A DNA stretch of 64,000 nt, from contig NC_092351.1 in the NCBI RefSeq assembly GCF_963676685.1, positions 44,320,733-44,384,732 of the forward strand, read 5' to 3'. How positions within the stretch are numbered: the stretch's first letter is position 1; the number at the start of each line of letters is the position of its first letter. The stretch is from Mytilus edulis. Taxonomy: Eukaryota; Mollusca; Bivalvia; Mytilida; Mytilidae. A program made the translations under genes and the position numbers. This document shows, piece by piece, positions 23,321 through 35,572 of this stretch. The notes under the pieces are model-generated. The model worked only from the letters and a program-made list of their open reading frames with translations. It did not search any database and was not told where the DNA came from.

Positions 23321-26160
23321 ATTACAATAAAACATGCATCTAATGTAATTATTGAAATCTAATATACAGTACGGTAAAGGAAGATTTTGTTGAATTCCAA
23401 AGAAACCATATACAGATATATACTATAGTTCGGGATATCTCATTGATGGTTGTTGCTTTTTGTAAAAATTGATTTGGGTTAGGGGACAACACAACTGTCA
23501 ACAAATTTGATATAGATGCAATAATAACATAAAACAACATTTTGTTTTGGAACTTTCAAATAGATGAGCATGTGGATTATTTCTCGACTATCATAACTAG
23601 TCAACCTTGCCTACTGTGGATGCACTATTATTCCTTGGATACCACTTTTCGCGGATATCGTGGGTACAGATGAACCATAAAATTAAATGTTCAACGAATA
23701 AGTTTTCTATAGGCTTATTTGCAGACTTCTGCAAAACAACGAAATTAAACATCCACGAACATGCAAGTTTTCCTTAAGGATTATGTGCTTTTCTTAACAA
23801 GCAAAATACAAATCATTGTTTTTTCAATATTTCAATTCAAATAATTATATACTTATGATACACCAAAATGTTCCTCATAAAATGTTCTACCCATTGGCAT
23901 GGGTAATTTCTTTAGTTTCATCAGCAAAAGATCATATTATCATAAAAAGTCACCAATTTTTGCAGAAAATTCACCATTGTCATTTCTTCACCAATTTATA
24001 CAAAAAAACAGTGAAACATTAACAATATCATGCTAGTGTTTATTTGTGATAAATAAGTTTCATGAACTGACAAATTCAAATCATATAAAGGGTCTCTTGA
24101 AAAAAAAATGGAGTACAAATTTTATTGGAACTACTTTTTTAATACTAAAGTATGGAGTGTCATATTGATAAAATAAAAAGAAAATAATTTTAAATTCCTT
24201 AAACATGTTTATTTATGTCTATTATACATATGTTTTATGTTAAATTGTTTTTAAAATATAGTTTTCCATAATTTTGGCTATTGAAATTACTGAAAACCAC
24301 AAAACAATATTTTAAATACAAAAAGGGAGATAATGCACCTTAATGATATAACAAAGACTGATGGAATTCATAAAGTGTTGTGTGATAATTAAAATCTTAT
24401 ATTTTTTTTGGCTAACTTTGATATTGTAAAATGGTTTTGAAATCCTTCCCTTTAAATTGTTTTTTCTTTTATATCATAATTAAATCTACTGTTTGTGATA
24501 AATTTATGGAAATAAATATATAATAGTCTTGTTTTACAGGAGTTCAATAAGCGACAGGTGTAAGGTTCTTGGCATCACTTTATTACACAAATAAACATAG
24601 CGATAAAAATAACCCAATTCGTGGAACCAGTTTATATATCTAACATCTACAGTACAAAAAATATGTTATAGGAACATCATTATTTATGTGTTCCGATATA
24701 AAGAATGTATTTCAAATTATTACATTTGTTCTAAAGTATGGAAACTTCAGTGAGTAATAAGGAACACAAAATATGATGTCTCTATAGAAGTTTCATCACT
24801 ATATATGGTTTAAATAAGAAGTATGTATTAAAATATGTATGTGGCTAATTTCTAATAGTAAACATCATTACTTCTTTTCCAAAATCTTAAAAATGTATGT
24901 ATTTACAAAGTCATATATAATATATATACATATCAATTATGTGTCTGTTTATTTAACGCATCAATGTAAAAATATCGGAAATTGATGAGACTGTCATTAA
25001 AGTGAGAGGGTTAGCGCTATAGAACCAGGTTTAATCCACCATTTTCTTCATTTGAAAATGCCTGTACCAAGTCAGGAATATGACAGTTTTTGTCCATTCG
25101 TTTTTTATGCGTTTTGTTATTTGATTTTGCCATGTGATTATGGACTTTCCAAATTAATCTTCCTCTAAGTTCAGTATTTTTGTGATTTTACTTTTTACAA
25201 ACCGTAGACTACTAGTAACTCTTTACTCTTTTACCTTCATGTGTCACACTTTTAAAAATCTCTAATGCAAGTACACTAATGTATTCGAAATCTAATAACA
25301 TTATCGAATTCTAAGTGTAATTTCAACAAAATTTTAAAACAAAAAATTAAATCCATATATAGCTTATATGTAATAAATAATTTTAGATGATTTCCCCAAA
25401 AAAAATCAGAAAGTTTTTGAAAACAAAATTCAAGTGACACAATCAATGTGTGTCTTACAATTCCTGACCAATAAAAACAATACATTCAATGTCGATCAAC
25501 TAATCAGTATATATCAAAAGTTTTACTAAATGATGTTTCATTATTAAGTAAAAATACACACCTGTATATAAATACAACTCATGTTAAAAGTAACATATAT
25601 TGTCAAGTGGTAAACACTCAGGTGTATCGACATCTTTGAGTATCTTATATTGCCAAAATAAAATCAATTCTTCATAGTCTTCTTTATTCATCAAAAACTT
25701 CTGATATACCAGAAAAACAATGTTTGGTGCCATTATAAAAGTATTGGTTTACAGGAGTTCCATAAAGAATAAATAAACATGCAATAACAATAGCATATGA
25801 TAAAATCTAAAATACGAATAAATAATTTGTGAGACTTTTCTTAATGTTAATATGTTTATAGTTCTCGTTTATTTGTTTGTTAAATATTGTACTAACATAC
25901 CTTATGTTTCAAGAATTAAGTGAAATAAAAAAAAGTCTGAAAACTCTCAAGAGTAATACATGTGTCAAAAGAAAAATATGAAGGGTACAAAAGGAACCTA
26001 TATCTCTCTAGTTAGAAAAGCATAATCAAATAATTGTAGTCACATTATATCAAAATCATATAATGACTGAATAAAGGATGTAGAGATTTTAAAATAATTT
26101 ACAAAACTCCACTGATGTTAATTTCTAGCAGATAGGTACATCTACATATTATATTTACTT
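23321..26160. other. AT-rich spacer, no gene seen
   Basis: No coding region with recognisable domains was found on either strand. The only identifiable piece is a dispersed repeat fragment at about 25025-25200. Confidence 0.5.
25025..25200 (+). repeat. Dispersed mussel repeat ('accaagtcaggaatatgaca' family)
   Basis: Blocks gtaccaagtcaggaatatga, gcgttttgttatttgatttt, ccatgtgattatggactttc and agttcagtatttttgtgatt recur at 30748-30895 and 63170-63310, with shorter relatives near 13100 and 40225. Confidence 0.75.
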
Positions 26161-26167
26161 TCATTTA

Positions 26168-26512
26168 AGAATTGAATGCTTTTTTTTGTAACTATTTTGG
26201 GGTGTAAAAGCGTTGACCAAAGTACATTTTATATTTCCGCGCTTCATTCTAAATATGTGCGCACGTTAAACGCTTTTACAACCCTATGAAGTTACAAAAA
26301 GAAGCTTTCAATACTTAGAATTACATTTTTAAGCTAGTATGATCATAAAAACACGAATTTTATAATTGTTTTTTTTTAATTCACCTGTGCACTTTATTGT
26401 GGGACCGCATGTTATCATGAATGAAAAGTTTTATTGAGTAATGCAATTGCTTAAGGAATAACATGTGGTGTGCAGTTAGCCAATCAGAGTAAAGTATCAT
26501 AATGAAACATAC
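26168..26512. mobile_element. Fold-back element, intact copy
   Basis: Arms of about 45 nt at 26168-26213 and about 26265-26312 are inverted copies of each other (… gtaaaagcgtt / aacgcttttac …), enclosing a roughly 50-nt spacer. A conserved tail reaches about 26512 ('gtgggaccgc', 'ttatcatgaatgaaaagt'). The same unit, split, is at 18882-19990. No protein is encoded, so it is non-autonomous. Confidence 0.7.
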
Positions 26513-27179
26513 ATTTAATGTAATTATGTGTCCTTATAACTACAAAGTTTCATGTGGTTTCACAGGAGTGTCACTGACAAACTTTTTAAATTATATATCC
26601 TGAACAAAATTTAAAATTCAAAGCGGGATAACTCCTAAAAGTTTGAATCAGTAGTTCGTGTTGATATGAACATTTACATAATATGTCCATATAATCTTCA
26701 AATCATAATAAAATTCTGTTGTGTGGTATACTCTTTAGAATTGATTTTGATGAATTGATTGAATGGGTATTTAAAGGTATATAATATATGCATATATTTT
26801 ATACAGAAAATATGCTTTGGTGAAATTTTTTAGTTAATTTTGGGTTAGAGAGCAAGCACTGGATTCTCAAGGGAGTATACAAAATAAATTTTCTAAAGAG
26901 AATATATGCTTAAAATGAAAATTACATGTTTGAAAAAACAAAAACAAAAATTTGTTGTAAATACAAAAAAGTGTAAACCAAACAAATATATTCTATTAAA
27001 AGAAAGAAAAGACAGCATTTCAACAATTTGTTTATCTTCAGTAGTATAAAATTATAAATTCTTGGTATGCTTGGTATGAAGTTAGTGTCAGATTCAGCGG
27101 TTTTACTTTTTGGCTGCTGTATTTTCATTAATTTTTGTACATTCTATGCCTGTTAGTTTTCTTGTTTGTTTTTTTTACA

Positions 27180-27350
27180 TTTGTAATTTTGGGGCCTTTT
27201 ATAGATTATAGACAGGTATGGTGTATGAGGTTTGCTCATTGTTGATGGCTGAACAGTGACTTAAAGCTGTTAAGTTCTGTATCGTTTGGTGTCTTGTGGA
27301 GAGTTGTCTCATTAACAATCATACCAAATCTTCTTTTGTATACACTCCTA
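27180..27350 (+). repeat. Dispersed repeat ending in 'tctcattaacaatcatacca'
   Basis: Ordered blocks ggggccttttatagatta, gtttgctcattgttga, ctgttaagttctgtatcg and 'agttgtctcattaacaatc' match pieces at about 16735-16880, 45590-45830 and 63690-63830. Same family, opposite orientation, as 7911-8080. Confidence 0.65.
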
Positions 27351-27632
27351 TTTGATAAAAAAAAATAAAATCATTACATGAATAAATAATTTAAAACTGA
27401 CTAAAGCTTGGAAATAGTTTTACATTATAGACACTTACATACTTAATAATTGCAATTCAAAACGCTATACACTTTTAGAAGGGATCTGAAACTAAATGTT
27501 AGAAAGAGTTGAATCGCAACAGTCTTAAAAAACATCTAAACAATTCTTAGAAGGAAGTGAATGGAGAAGAAGCCAGGATATATAAATCAAAATGTGCTTT
27601 TGATAAACAACAAATAAATATTTTTTGCATTA

Positions 27633-27892
27633 TTTACAGCTGATTTCCTAATGCTTGCAAAGTAAAACTTTGGTTGGCTTACTTGCTTTGTGTGTATAGT
27701 TGTTTATGCAAGCTTTGAAAATAAGATTGACATCTTCAAACAATATACATGTGTATAGGTATAAGTTTAACTTGTATATTTTATACTTGAATTTAATTGG
27801 TTGTTATCCTAAAATGATTGTACAATATACAATCAAAGCAAGCAAGTGAACCAAAGTTTTGCTCTACATGCATTAGGAAATAAGCTGTAAAA
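27633..27892. repeat. 260-bp palindromic element
   Basis: Arms of about 58 nt (27633-27690 and 27834-27892) are near-perfect reverse complements: tttacagctgatttcctaat ... acttgctttg against its inverse. They surround a roughly 143-nt unique loop. There is no open frame. It fits a MITE or fold-back element present once in the window. Confidence 0.7.
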
Positions 27893-28163
27893 AAAGAAGG
27901 TTTTTTTTGTTTTAAGGTTAAAAATGACAGGGAACAAATCCTCCTAGTATGCTAAATTGAATTTGTTGTTAAAGATTAGGTCAATTCAAGTTAAAATATA
28001 GGTCTTGATAAATGTTAACTAAATTGATTGAATAATCTTTGGTGAATTTCATAAATATTTAGAAATACACAGTAGCAAATAATTAAAAAGTTGATTGTAT
28101 ACAGTTGAACAATCATAAAACTAAATTCACCTCAATGATTTTTTTTCTTTTACCAGTGGATTG

Positions 28164-30740
28164 TTAAGTTGTACTTGTAGATGGCTTTATAGCTGTTTTG
28201 CTGTTACTTGCATTCCTAGATGTAAAAAAGAAATCTCATATTGTAAAAAGCTGATGCGTTTAATATTTAACAATTAAATGTGCAATACATATTTTTTTAT
28301 GCCAAAGTTTATAAAGTTGGGCCATTAACAGCTTTGTGATATAATTTGCTTCATTATTCACATTGTTCATTGAAATCTTAATGTGAACTTTGGCCTTTTT
28401 GTCAGAAAACCTTACCAATACTTGAAGTTCTTAATTTGTAGTCCAAACATTAATCTCAGTACAATTTTTTTTCTTTTTTTATCAATGAATGTGAGGCCAT
28501 GATTCATACTTGATATCTTTATGACTGTACGCCCCAGCATGCATGAATTTTGTCTGCATACATGTATATATTCAAAGTCTCATTCATTGTCTCTTTGACA
28601 TATCTACATTTTATTCCAGATTTTGAGTGCTATACATCTTATTATAATTTCATTTTTGATTTTAACGCCTCTTCTATGTCATTTATGTGTATTAAAATGG
28701 AAATCATCCCAAACCCAATTAAAGCTGTCAGTTCTAATTTATATGAGGAGTTTATACTGTATCTTAATGATATCATTACTGATAAGGGAAATATCTGTTA
28801 CAATCATTATCTTATTGCTGGGGCATGTGAACTATTTTCCACTTCAAAAATATTGCTGGTTTCAAATTGTATGCAGTATGGCTGCAAAAAAAATGTGATG
28901 TTTGCAATATATATACAAAACATTAAAATGTTTCACCTAAATCCTTTTTTTTTGTCAACATTATTAAATAATAAATTTGAATGGTACAAAAAGGTGTAAG
29001 ACCAGACCAATATTTTGTGGAATAATATTTTCTCAGATAGACTGTTATACCACAAGAACTATTGATAACTACATGTTGTTTGATACATGTGTCATGGTCA
29101 ACTCTTGGTTTATATTGAATTACCATAACAATAATAAACTGGTTCATTTAGTATTATGTATATCAAACTGCTTACATATCAAGCATTTGCCAATTATAAG
29201 TCCTTGTGAACTCTATAAGCATGATAAGTATTGATTATAAATATATCTGAATACAAATATATACATTTCTTACTTAGAACTCTGGTTTTTGTTGGTTGTT
29301 GAATTGTCACTATCCTTTCTTATTGTTGTTTTTTTCTTGGCTACAGCTATTTTACTTGGATTTCTTCTGTTTCTTGTAGTTGTTTTTTTCTTGGAAGTGT
29401 TGACTAAAAACTGCAAATAAATAAGATAACAAATTAAAATGATATTGAAATTAGTATCCTAAGTATGGAAAATATTAAGTTATTATCATAGATTTACTAG
29501 TGTAACTCAAATTGAAACACTTTGTAATTCTAGGGCAGCCAAATAAAAAAAATACAAATGTCAAATTACACATTTGCAGCATTTTGTTTTCTCTTTTACA
29601 CATTACTGAAGAGTTTCCATATTTTTTTATTTTTTTCTGCTTACACAGGATATTCTATGTATTTAACTGCTCAGAGGGGTAACTATATTCACATCATGTG
29701 TTTTACAAAAGATAAGAACCATTAGGACTGTACTGCAATTTTAAAAAAAATATGTTTGAGTACATGTATAACATGTACATTTACTGACTAGATATAGATA
29801 ATTAAAAGTTCAATAAAACACACACAATGTGATACATTTTCTCATGAGTAAAATTACTGTACCATGTCATGTCAAGTCCCTTTTTAAGTTGATCATTTTA
29901 ATAAATGAACATAATCGTGATTATTTATAAAGGATTTTCATAACTGGTTACTTTTTTATGTTACATGTATATTTTTGTTGTTCAGTTTAATATTTTTAAT
30001 ATATATATACTGAAACTCTTTCCTATCAATTGATTAAGATCTGAGCCTATTTGATAAGAACCATTAGGAAATTAGCATGTAATTTATAAATTTGATAATT
30101 GTCATAGCAATCAATTAATTCCAATTTTAGCAAACAACATGAATAAGCAATATATGCCGTACCCAATCACCAGGTTCTCTTATTCCTGGACTTTTGTTGT
30201 AACGTGGTGCAGCTAATTCCGGAAATAATGGCAGAAAATAGAAAGCTTCTAATTTTGGAAGCATTGTATTATTCCAAAGAACCTCATCTCTGTATATCCT
30301 CTCTATGTGAATCTGATAAGGGCTAGTAGACCTTGCAATGAAGTCAAGCCAGGGTAGACCAGATATATTCAAACGTCCTTGACACTGAAAGTAATAGTTT
30401 TTTTAACTGGACTTTTTCATCGGTATATTGTAAACAGAAATTTGACACTTTTTGCGTTGCTTGAATGAATGACATATTCTTTTTTTTGCAGAATATTTTT
30501 AATTTCTATAACGCCTATTTCTCCATTTTCATTGACAAGTCCATCTGGACTGCAGGCTAGGAATTTATGATTTTTGTCGATAATAAGTCCTATTACTGTA
30601 TAAGCATTTCCTTTAAAACCTGGATATAACAATTCTGAAACAAGTGGTTTAATTTTAAGTTTGGTATTTCGTTTTACAATTTTGCCAAAGTTAGAAGCTG
30701 TGAGTCTTTTTTTTTCTTTCTGTTTTCCAAACTTGAGAGT
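28164..30740 (-). pseudogene. YqaJ-type nuclease gene, decayed, with C-terminal exons
   Basis: The minus-strand part 30164-30740 carries a YqaJ/lambda-exonuclease-type fold signature: RLTASNFGKI, then LACSPDGLV and GVIEIK (the PD-(D/E)xK acidic and E-x-K positions). After frame changes it continues YYFQCQGRLNISGLPW and FPELAAPR. About 35 residues before the SPDG motif appear deleted, and two frame changes lie near 30385-30455. The segment ends at a donor after TGG (30163). Two further exons fit in phase: 29274-29410, Lys/Thr-rich, and 28164-28215, ending in a stop. Such proteins are often mobile-element or virus derived. The tail exons are inference from splice sites and phase alone. Confidence 0.6.
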
Positions 30741-30747
30741 TAGATTG

Positions 30748-30895
30748 GGAATCAGGAATATGACAGTTCTTGTCCATTCGTTTTTGATGCGTTTTGTTAT
30801 TTGATTTTGCCATGTGATTATGGACTTTCCGAATTGATTTTCCTCTGAGTTCAGTATTTTTGTGATTTTACTTTTTACTACAACCAAGTCGATGT
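30748..30895 (+). repeat. Dispersed repeat forming the antisense start of an open frame
   Basis: Same family as 25025-25200. The minus-strand open frame 30417-30908 begins inside this repeat, so its first roughly 55 residues are read from repeat DNA and not from the nuclease gene. Confidence 0.75.
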
Positions 30896-31106
30896 CAAGT
30901 TTCTTCACAGAAGAAACGTTACTGCTGGTGGATTATTCCCCGAGGGCATCATTAACTTGGTAGCTTTATGCAAGATGTATACAAAAAATACGAATAACAA
31001 ACCGGCTGGGACGTCGCCCGGGTTACCAAGGTCCTCTTTTGCTGCACGGAACACTGTAGCATTTGATTTGTGTGTTCCATGAAATATCCTCCGGGATACC
31101 CCTGAT

Positions 31107-31823
31107 TTGACATATGTTCAGCCAGAAGGTAATTACTATTTCAAAAATTCAGATACCTTTCATAAATTAAAGCCATGTTGTGTCAATATTTTCGACTGTT
31201 TAAAGACACCTGCTACAAGTAAATCAACACCTATCATTTCTTCTTGTAAACATAAAAGAGGAAAAAGGAGCACATGTAAGACATGTGATATGTTAATCAC
31301 GACTCCTGATTTCACTAGTAATTTAACATCTAAAACATATTATACTAAATCTTTCGAACCTCTGGACTGTTCCACGGACAATGTCGTGTACGGAATCGAA
31401 TGTACTTTGTGTGAACTACTTTATGTTGGTGAAACTCTTCAAACTTTACGTAAAAGAATGAATCAACACCGGTCTGATAATAAAGATCCTCAATTTAGGG
31501 TTCTTTATAACCATTTTAATCAACCGGACCACGATCCTTCTTTATCTATGAAAGTACGCATCATCGAGAAAATTTATCACCACACAAATAGCCCTGTACT
31601 AAGTACTCCTTTCCGCAAAGATAGAGAAAATTTCTGGATAAGGGAATTAGGGACTGCAATGCCATATGGTTGCAATGACAATATGAAAGGAGTAGGAAAT
31701 TTGTCAAGTCCTGCCTGCAGTGATGTTAATGTAATGAGTTTATTTAATACTACCTTACGACAACAACGTAGTCATGGGCAAAAACATTATCATCGGCCTA
31801 ATGTAAAAGTCTACCAAATCTAG
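31107..31823 (+). pseudogene. GIY-YIG endonuclease domain of the Penelope-like element
   Basis: An open frame of 238 residues. A Cys-rich stretch (KRGKRSTCKTCD) is followed by VVYGIECTLCELLYVGET and LRKRMNQHR: the GIY and YIG motifs with a C-x2-C between them, then the Arg of the active site. A later ENFWIRELGTAMPYG block supplies the conserved Glu. The domain nicks target DNA for target-primed reverse transcription. It lies in a different frame from the RT, with at least two frameshifts between 31823 and about 31970, so a fused protein is not made here. Confidence 0.82.
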
Positions 31824-31942
31824 ATCACCCTCTGGGAGCTTTGATGACCTTCTTTCACATCTTCATCGTCCACTAGGGTTACATTACATAAGAGCTATTC
31901 TCTTTTCACTGCCAGTTAATTTTCTAAAACCTTTGAGAGATT

Positions 31943-33709
31943 ATGCACTTGACAAAAAATACATTTTCTGCAATATACAGACTAGTCAGTATTATTTGTG
32001 ATGTAGCTCTTTTCCGTCTTTTCAAACCAGTAAGATCGGAATCATTACATGAGGAAAAGAGGAAATTCCTTCCTGTTGATTTTGCCAATAGAGGAATTGA
32101 TGCAATCAATATCGGCAACGTTCTACATCACAAGGAAGTAACATCTAAAATTCCTATTTATTTTCAAAATCAATCTGTTCTTATTGTATCCTACAGTTAC
32201 ACCAAAACCATTGCACCTGAAATATTTAACTATAAACAAGCATTGCAGGACCTTGACTTAGAACAATACTTAAAAAACCTTCCGACATGTGACTGTTCCC
32301 ACTCGCCTTATAATTACAGCCCCTCTGGTCATGTTATAACTGGAGATCTAAACATATTTCAACATGAAACTCTCCGAAAGGTGATTTCTCATGGTCCTAA
32401 GTTTAGAGAACCCCAACACATCAATTAGAACCATAACTTCAAAATAATTATGGATTCCATTGAGGACTACGCCAGAGCATGGGCTAAGCGAGAAGATGTT
32501 GAATTGGACACTTTGTCAGGATGGGTTAAAACTATCAGGTCTCTGATAAAACGTCGCATTCACAAGTTGAAAAACTGTGTGAACGATCGACCAAAGTCCG
32601 TTTTCAGAGACAAAGAGGCCATGAAATGTCTATCATCTCTTCATTATAAATATGTTGTTGTTCCTGCGAACAACGCTTCAAATAATATTGTCTTTGTATG
32701 TAAATCGTATTACTACGAATGTCTTGTAAAAGAATTGGGTATAAAGGAGCACTCAGGTAATACCACATACAAAGACATATCATTTGACAAGAATGAGATT
32801 TTAACAAATCATAAGTCCTTCATGGCTTCAATAAACATTACATTGAACACATAATCGGAGGACTTACCTTGTTTGTATTGGATACCAAAACTTCATAAAA
32901 TTCCGTACAAACAACGGTATTTTGCTGGCTCATCTTCATGTTCCACTAAAGAATTGTCCATTAGATTGACTAAAATTCTATCCGCAGTGAAAGAGGGTCT
33001 TCAGAAATACTGTGAAACTGTTTACTCGCGTAGTGGTATTAACCATATGTGGATTCTTAACAATTCTAAAGAACTTCTAGACAATTTTAAATCTCGGTCT
33101 TTTTCTGAAGTTAGTTCTATCAAAACTTTTGATTTTTCAACCCTGTATACCACCATTCCCCATGTGAAATTGAAAAATCGCCTAAAAGAAATAATCCACA
33201 ATGCCTTTCAACAGAAAAATGGTAGCATACGCCATAAATTTATTACTTTGGGATTTCATAAGGCATATTTCGTTAATAGTGACAAACAAAAAGGTAAAAC
33301 ATGCTACACAAAAGAACAAGTGGTCAGTATGCTGGAGTTTCTTATCGACAACATATTTGTTGAGTTTGGAGGAAGACTTTTTTAACAAATTGTCGGCACG
33401 ACAATGGGAACGAACTGCGCGCCTCTCCTTGCTGACCTCTTCTTATTTTCATATGAATCGGAGTTCCTTCAGACACTTGTCAAAAACAAGAAGATCAAAG
33501 AAGCCAGGTTATTTAATTTCACTTTCAGATATATTGATGATGTTCTTTCCATTAACAATCCGAACTTTTCTGATTGGGTTCCATTAATATATCCACCAGA
33601 ACTAGAAATTAAAGAGACAACAGTCACGGCTTCCTCCGCCTCATTTTTAGACTTATACCTTGAATTTGACATACGAAATACGAAATTGACTTTCGGGAGA
33701 CGAAATTGA
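31943..33709 (+). pseudogene. Reverse transcriptase of the Penelope-like element
   Basis: One reading frame runs from 31943 to 33709, broken only by three stops (TAG 32426-32428, TAA 32852-32854, TAA 33383-33385). It contains YWIPKLHKIPYKQRYFAGSS, motif A SIKTFDFSTLYTTIPH, motif B MGTNCAPLLADLF and motif C RYIDDVLS. The single-stop breaks suggest relatively recent death. The C-terminal thumb is missing: homology ends after SFLDLYLEFD, and the last residues are read from the adjoining repeat array. Confidence 0.83.
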
Positions 33710-34300
33710 CTTTCGGGAGTTTAAATTGACTTTCGTGAGACAAAATTGATTTTTGTGAGACAAAATTGACTTTTGTGAGACAAAATTCAATTTTGTCTGA
33801 CAAAAGTCAATTTTGTCTCACAAAAGTCAATTTTGTCTCACAAAAGTCGATTTTGCATGCAAATTAGTTCACAGAATCCAAACTAAACTAATGTGCGTAC
33901 AAAATTGACTTTTGTCGCCCAATTTTCAAATTAGGTAACAAAAGTCAAGTCTGTGATACAAAATTGACTTTTGTGAGACAAAATTTACTTTTATGAGACA
34001 AAATTGACAAAATTGAATTTTGTCTCACACAATTGACTTTTGTGTTTTAATTTCCATATTAGGTAACAAAAATAAATTTTCTCTCACAAAATTGAATCTT
34101 GTCTCACACAATTGACTTTTGTGTTTTAATTTTCAGATCAGGTAACACAAGTCAATTTTGTATGCAAATAAGTTTATATTTGCATACCTTTTTGACAAAA
34201 TTGACTTTTGTCATGACAAAAATGAATTTTGTCATGACAAAATTGAAGTTCTCATCAAACAAGTCTGTATCATATTTTTTTGTAAGACAAAAATGATTTT
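33686..34300. repeat. Quasi-palindromic array of 'acaaaattgacttttgt' units
   Basis: Units close to gacaaaattgacttttgtga are repeated in one orientation up to about 33790, then as the reverse complement (acaaaagtcaattttgtctc) to about 33850, then mixed to about 34300. Each unit is itself near-palindromic (acaaaa/ttttgt around ttgac). The array abuts the truncated 3' end of the Penelope-like element. No protein is encoded. Confidence 0.8.
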
Positions 34301-34309
34301 GTTATAACA

Positions 34310-35572
34310 GAGTCCCATTCGTTGCCCCGTACATAGCTATCTGAGGGTCGTTATCAAAGGTGTTGAAGAGAGACCTGCATTTCCTTGATTAACACTCAAA
34401 TTTCCAATAATAAAACAAAGACTGCAAATCGTCGATATTTATAATCGTTAGAATTTTGCGTGGAATGTTCAGATGATCGACCAGATTTATAAAGAAATTT
34501 TATCACACAGTTTAAATTCAACCACTCAAAAACATGACTTACACAAAGTAAACAAACGCCAAGGTTTGAGGTCCCAAATATACACAGTTTAAGTTGTGTG
34601 CAGGGTAGTGTCGACTAATATTTTTAGTTTTCCCCGGAAATGTGTGTTCATTGCAGTATCCTGATAAATGTCATTTTTAAACACGGTGCAATGTTATAAA
34701 CGGACCAAAAAGTTTGAAATTCATTGCTAATGAAAGAAATACAAACACGCTTAATGCATCTTTTAATTCATTTACCGTATTATAGAGCTATAATTTTCGG
34801 CTTGTGAATTGTTTTCACAACACAGTTAATATTCGTTTTCTTACCACTGGGATGGATTTTTATTTTTTACCTATAATTTTTATTTACATATTACTATTTT
34901 AAAGGTAGCGACAATGTTAATTTCGAATAAGTATTACTAACGTAATGATTTACATTTATTGTTTCACATACTAAAATCCAGAAGATTGTATTCTATAAGG
35001 ATGTTAAAGTAAAGGTCAAAGACGGAACAAAAAAAATCGTAATTACAAATTTTAGTGATTTGCGATTATATATGTTTGTAGTGTAGTATATTTGTATATG
35101 TTGTAGTGTAGTATATTTGTATTTGCAATTTTCTAACAATTATAAAGTAAAACTTATCTTTGATACACACTGTTCTTAAAGATATTAATATACAAGTGTA
35201 CCTTGTTTGTGAAAGCTGAAATAATAAGGTTATTGTAACAACTTTAGACCAATAAATCAATTATCATACTCTTAACAAAACATTTCCTTCGTCGTATAGT
35301 TTATTCTAAATTTATTAATTTGAGAGTAAACATTTACTCTAATATCAATCCTTATATATTTGTATTACTCATCAAAACTGCAAAAACTATATACTCCATA
35401 TAGCTATAATACTTAAATGACACAATAGGGTAGAATGATTGATTTCAGGGTTTTACAAAAGAAAGACTAGAACTTAAAAAGCAAAGAAAAGGCAACAAAA
35501 ACAAACAAAATTAAGAAGAAAAAAACATTTACAGTTAAGTATTTAAACGAAATGAACCGTCATACTCCTTTT
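34310..35572. other. AT-rich spacer, no gene seen
   Basis: Nothing recognisable on either strand apart from a short tandem repetition of 'tgtagtgtagtatatttgta' near 35075-35125. Confidence 0.45.

Larger units (their letters stand above)
30950..33709 (+). mobile_element. Penelope-like retroelement with N-terminal GIY-YIG (Naiad-type), decayed
   Basis: The order is: a short decayed lead-in (about 30950-31106), a GIY-YIG endonuclease frame (31107-31823), a linker and RT N-terminal region, and RT fingers/palm with the YIDD box (33530-33541). In classical Penelope elements GIY-YIG is C-terminal. The permuted order with a CxxC between the GIY and YIG motifs matches the Naiad/Chlamys clade described by Craig and co-workers (2021, from memory). 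The 3' part of RT is cut off at about 33670, where an unrelated palindromic array begins. Confidence 0.85.

Noticed and set aside
28550..28999. 149-residue plus-strand open frame
   Set aside because: AT-driven composition, no recognisable domain, and a second open frame overlaps it. It lies in an intron of the proposed minus-strand gene.
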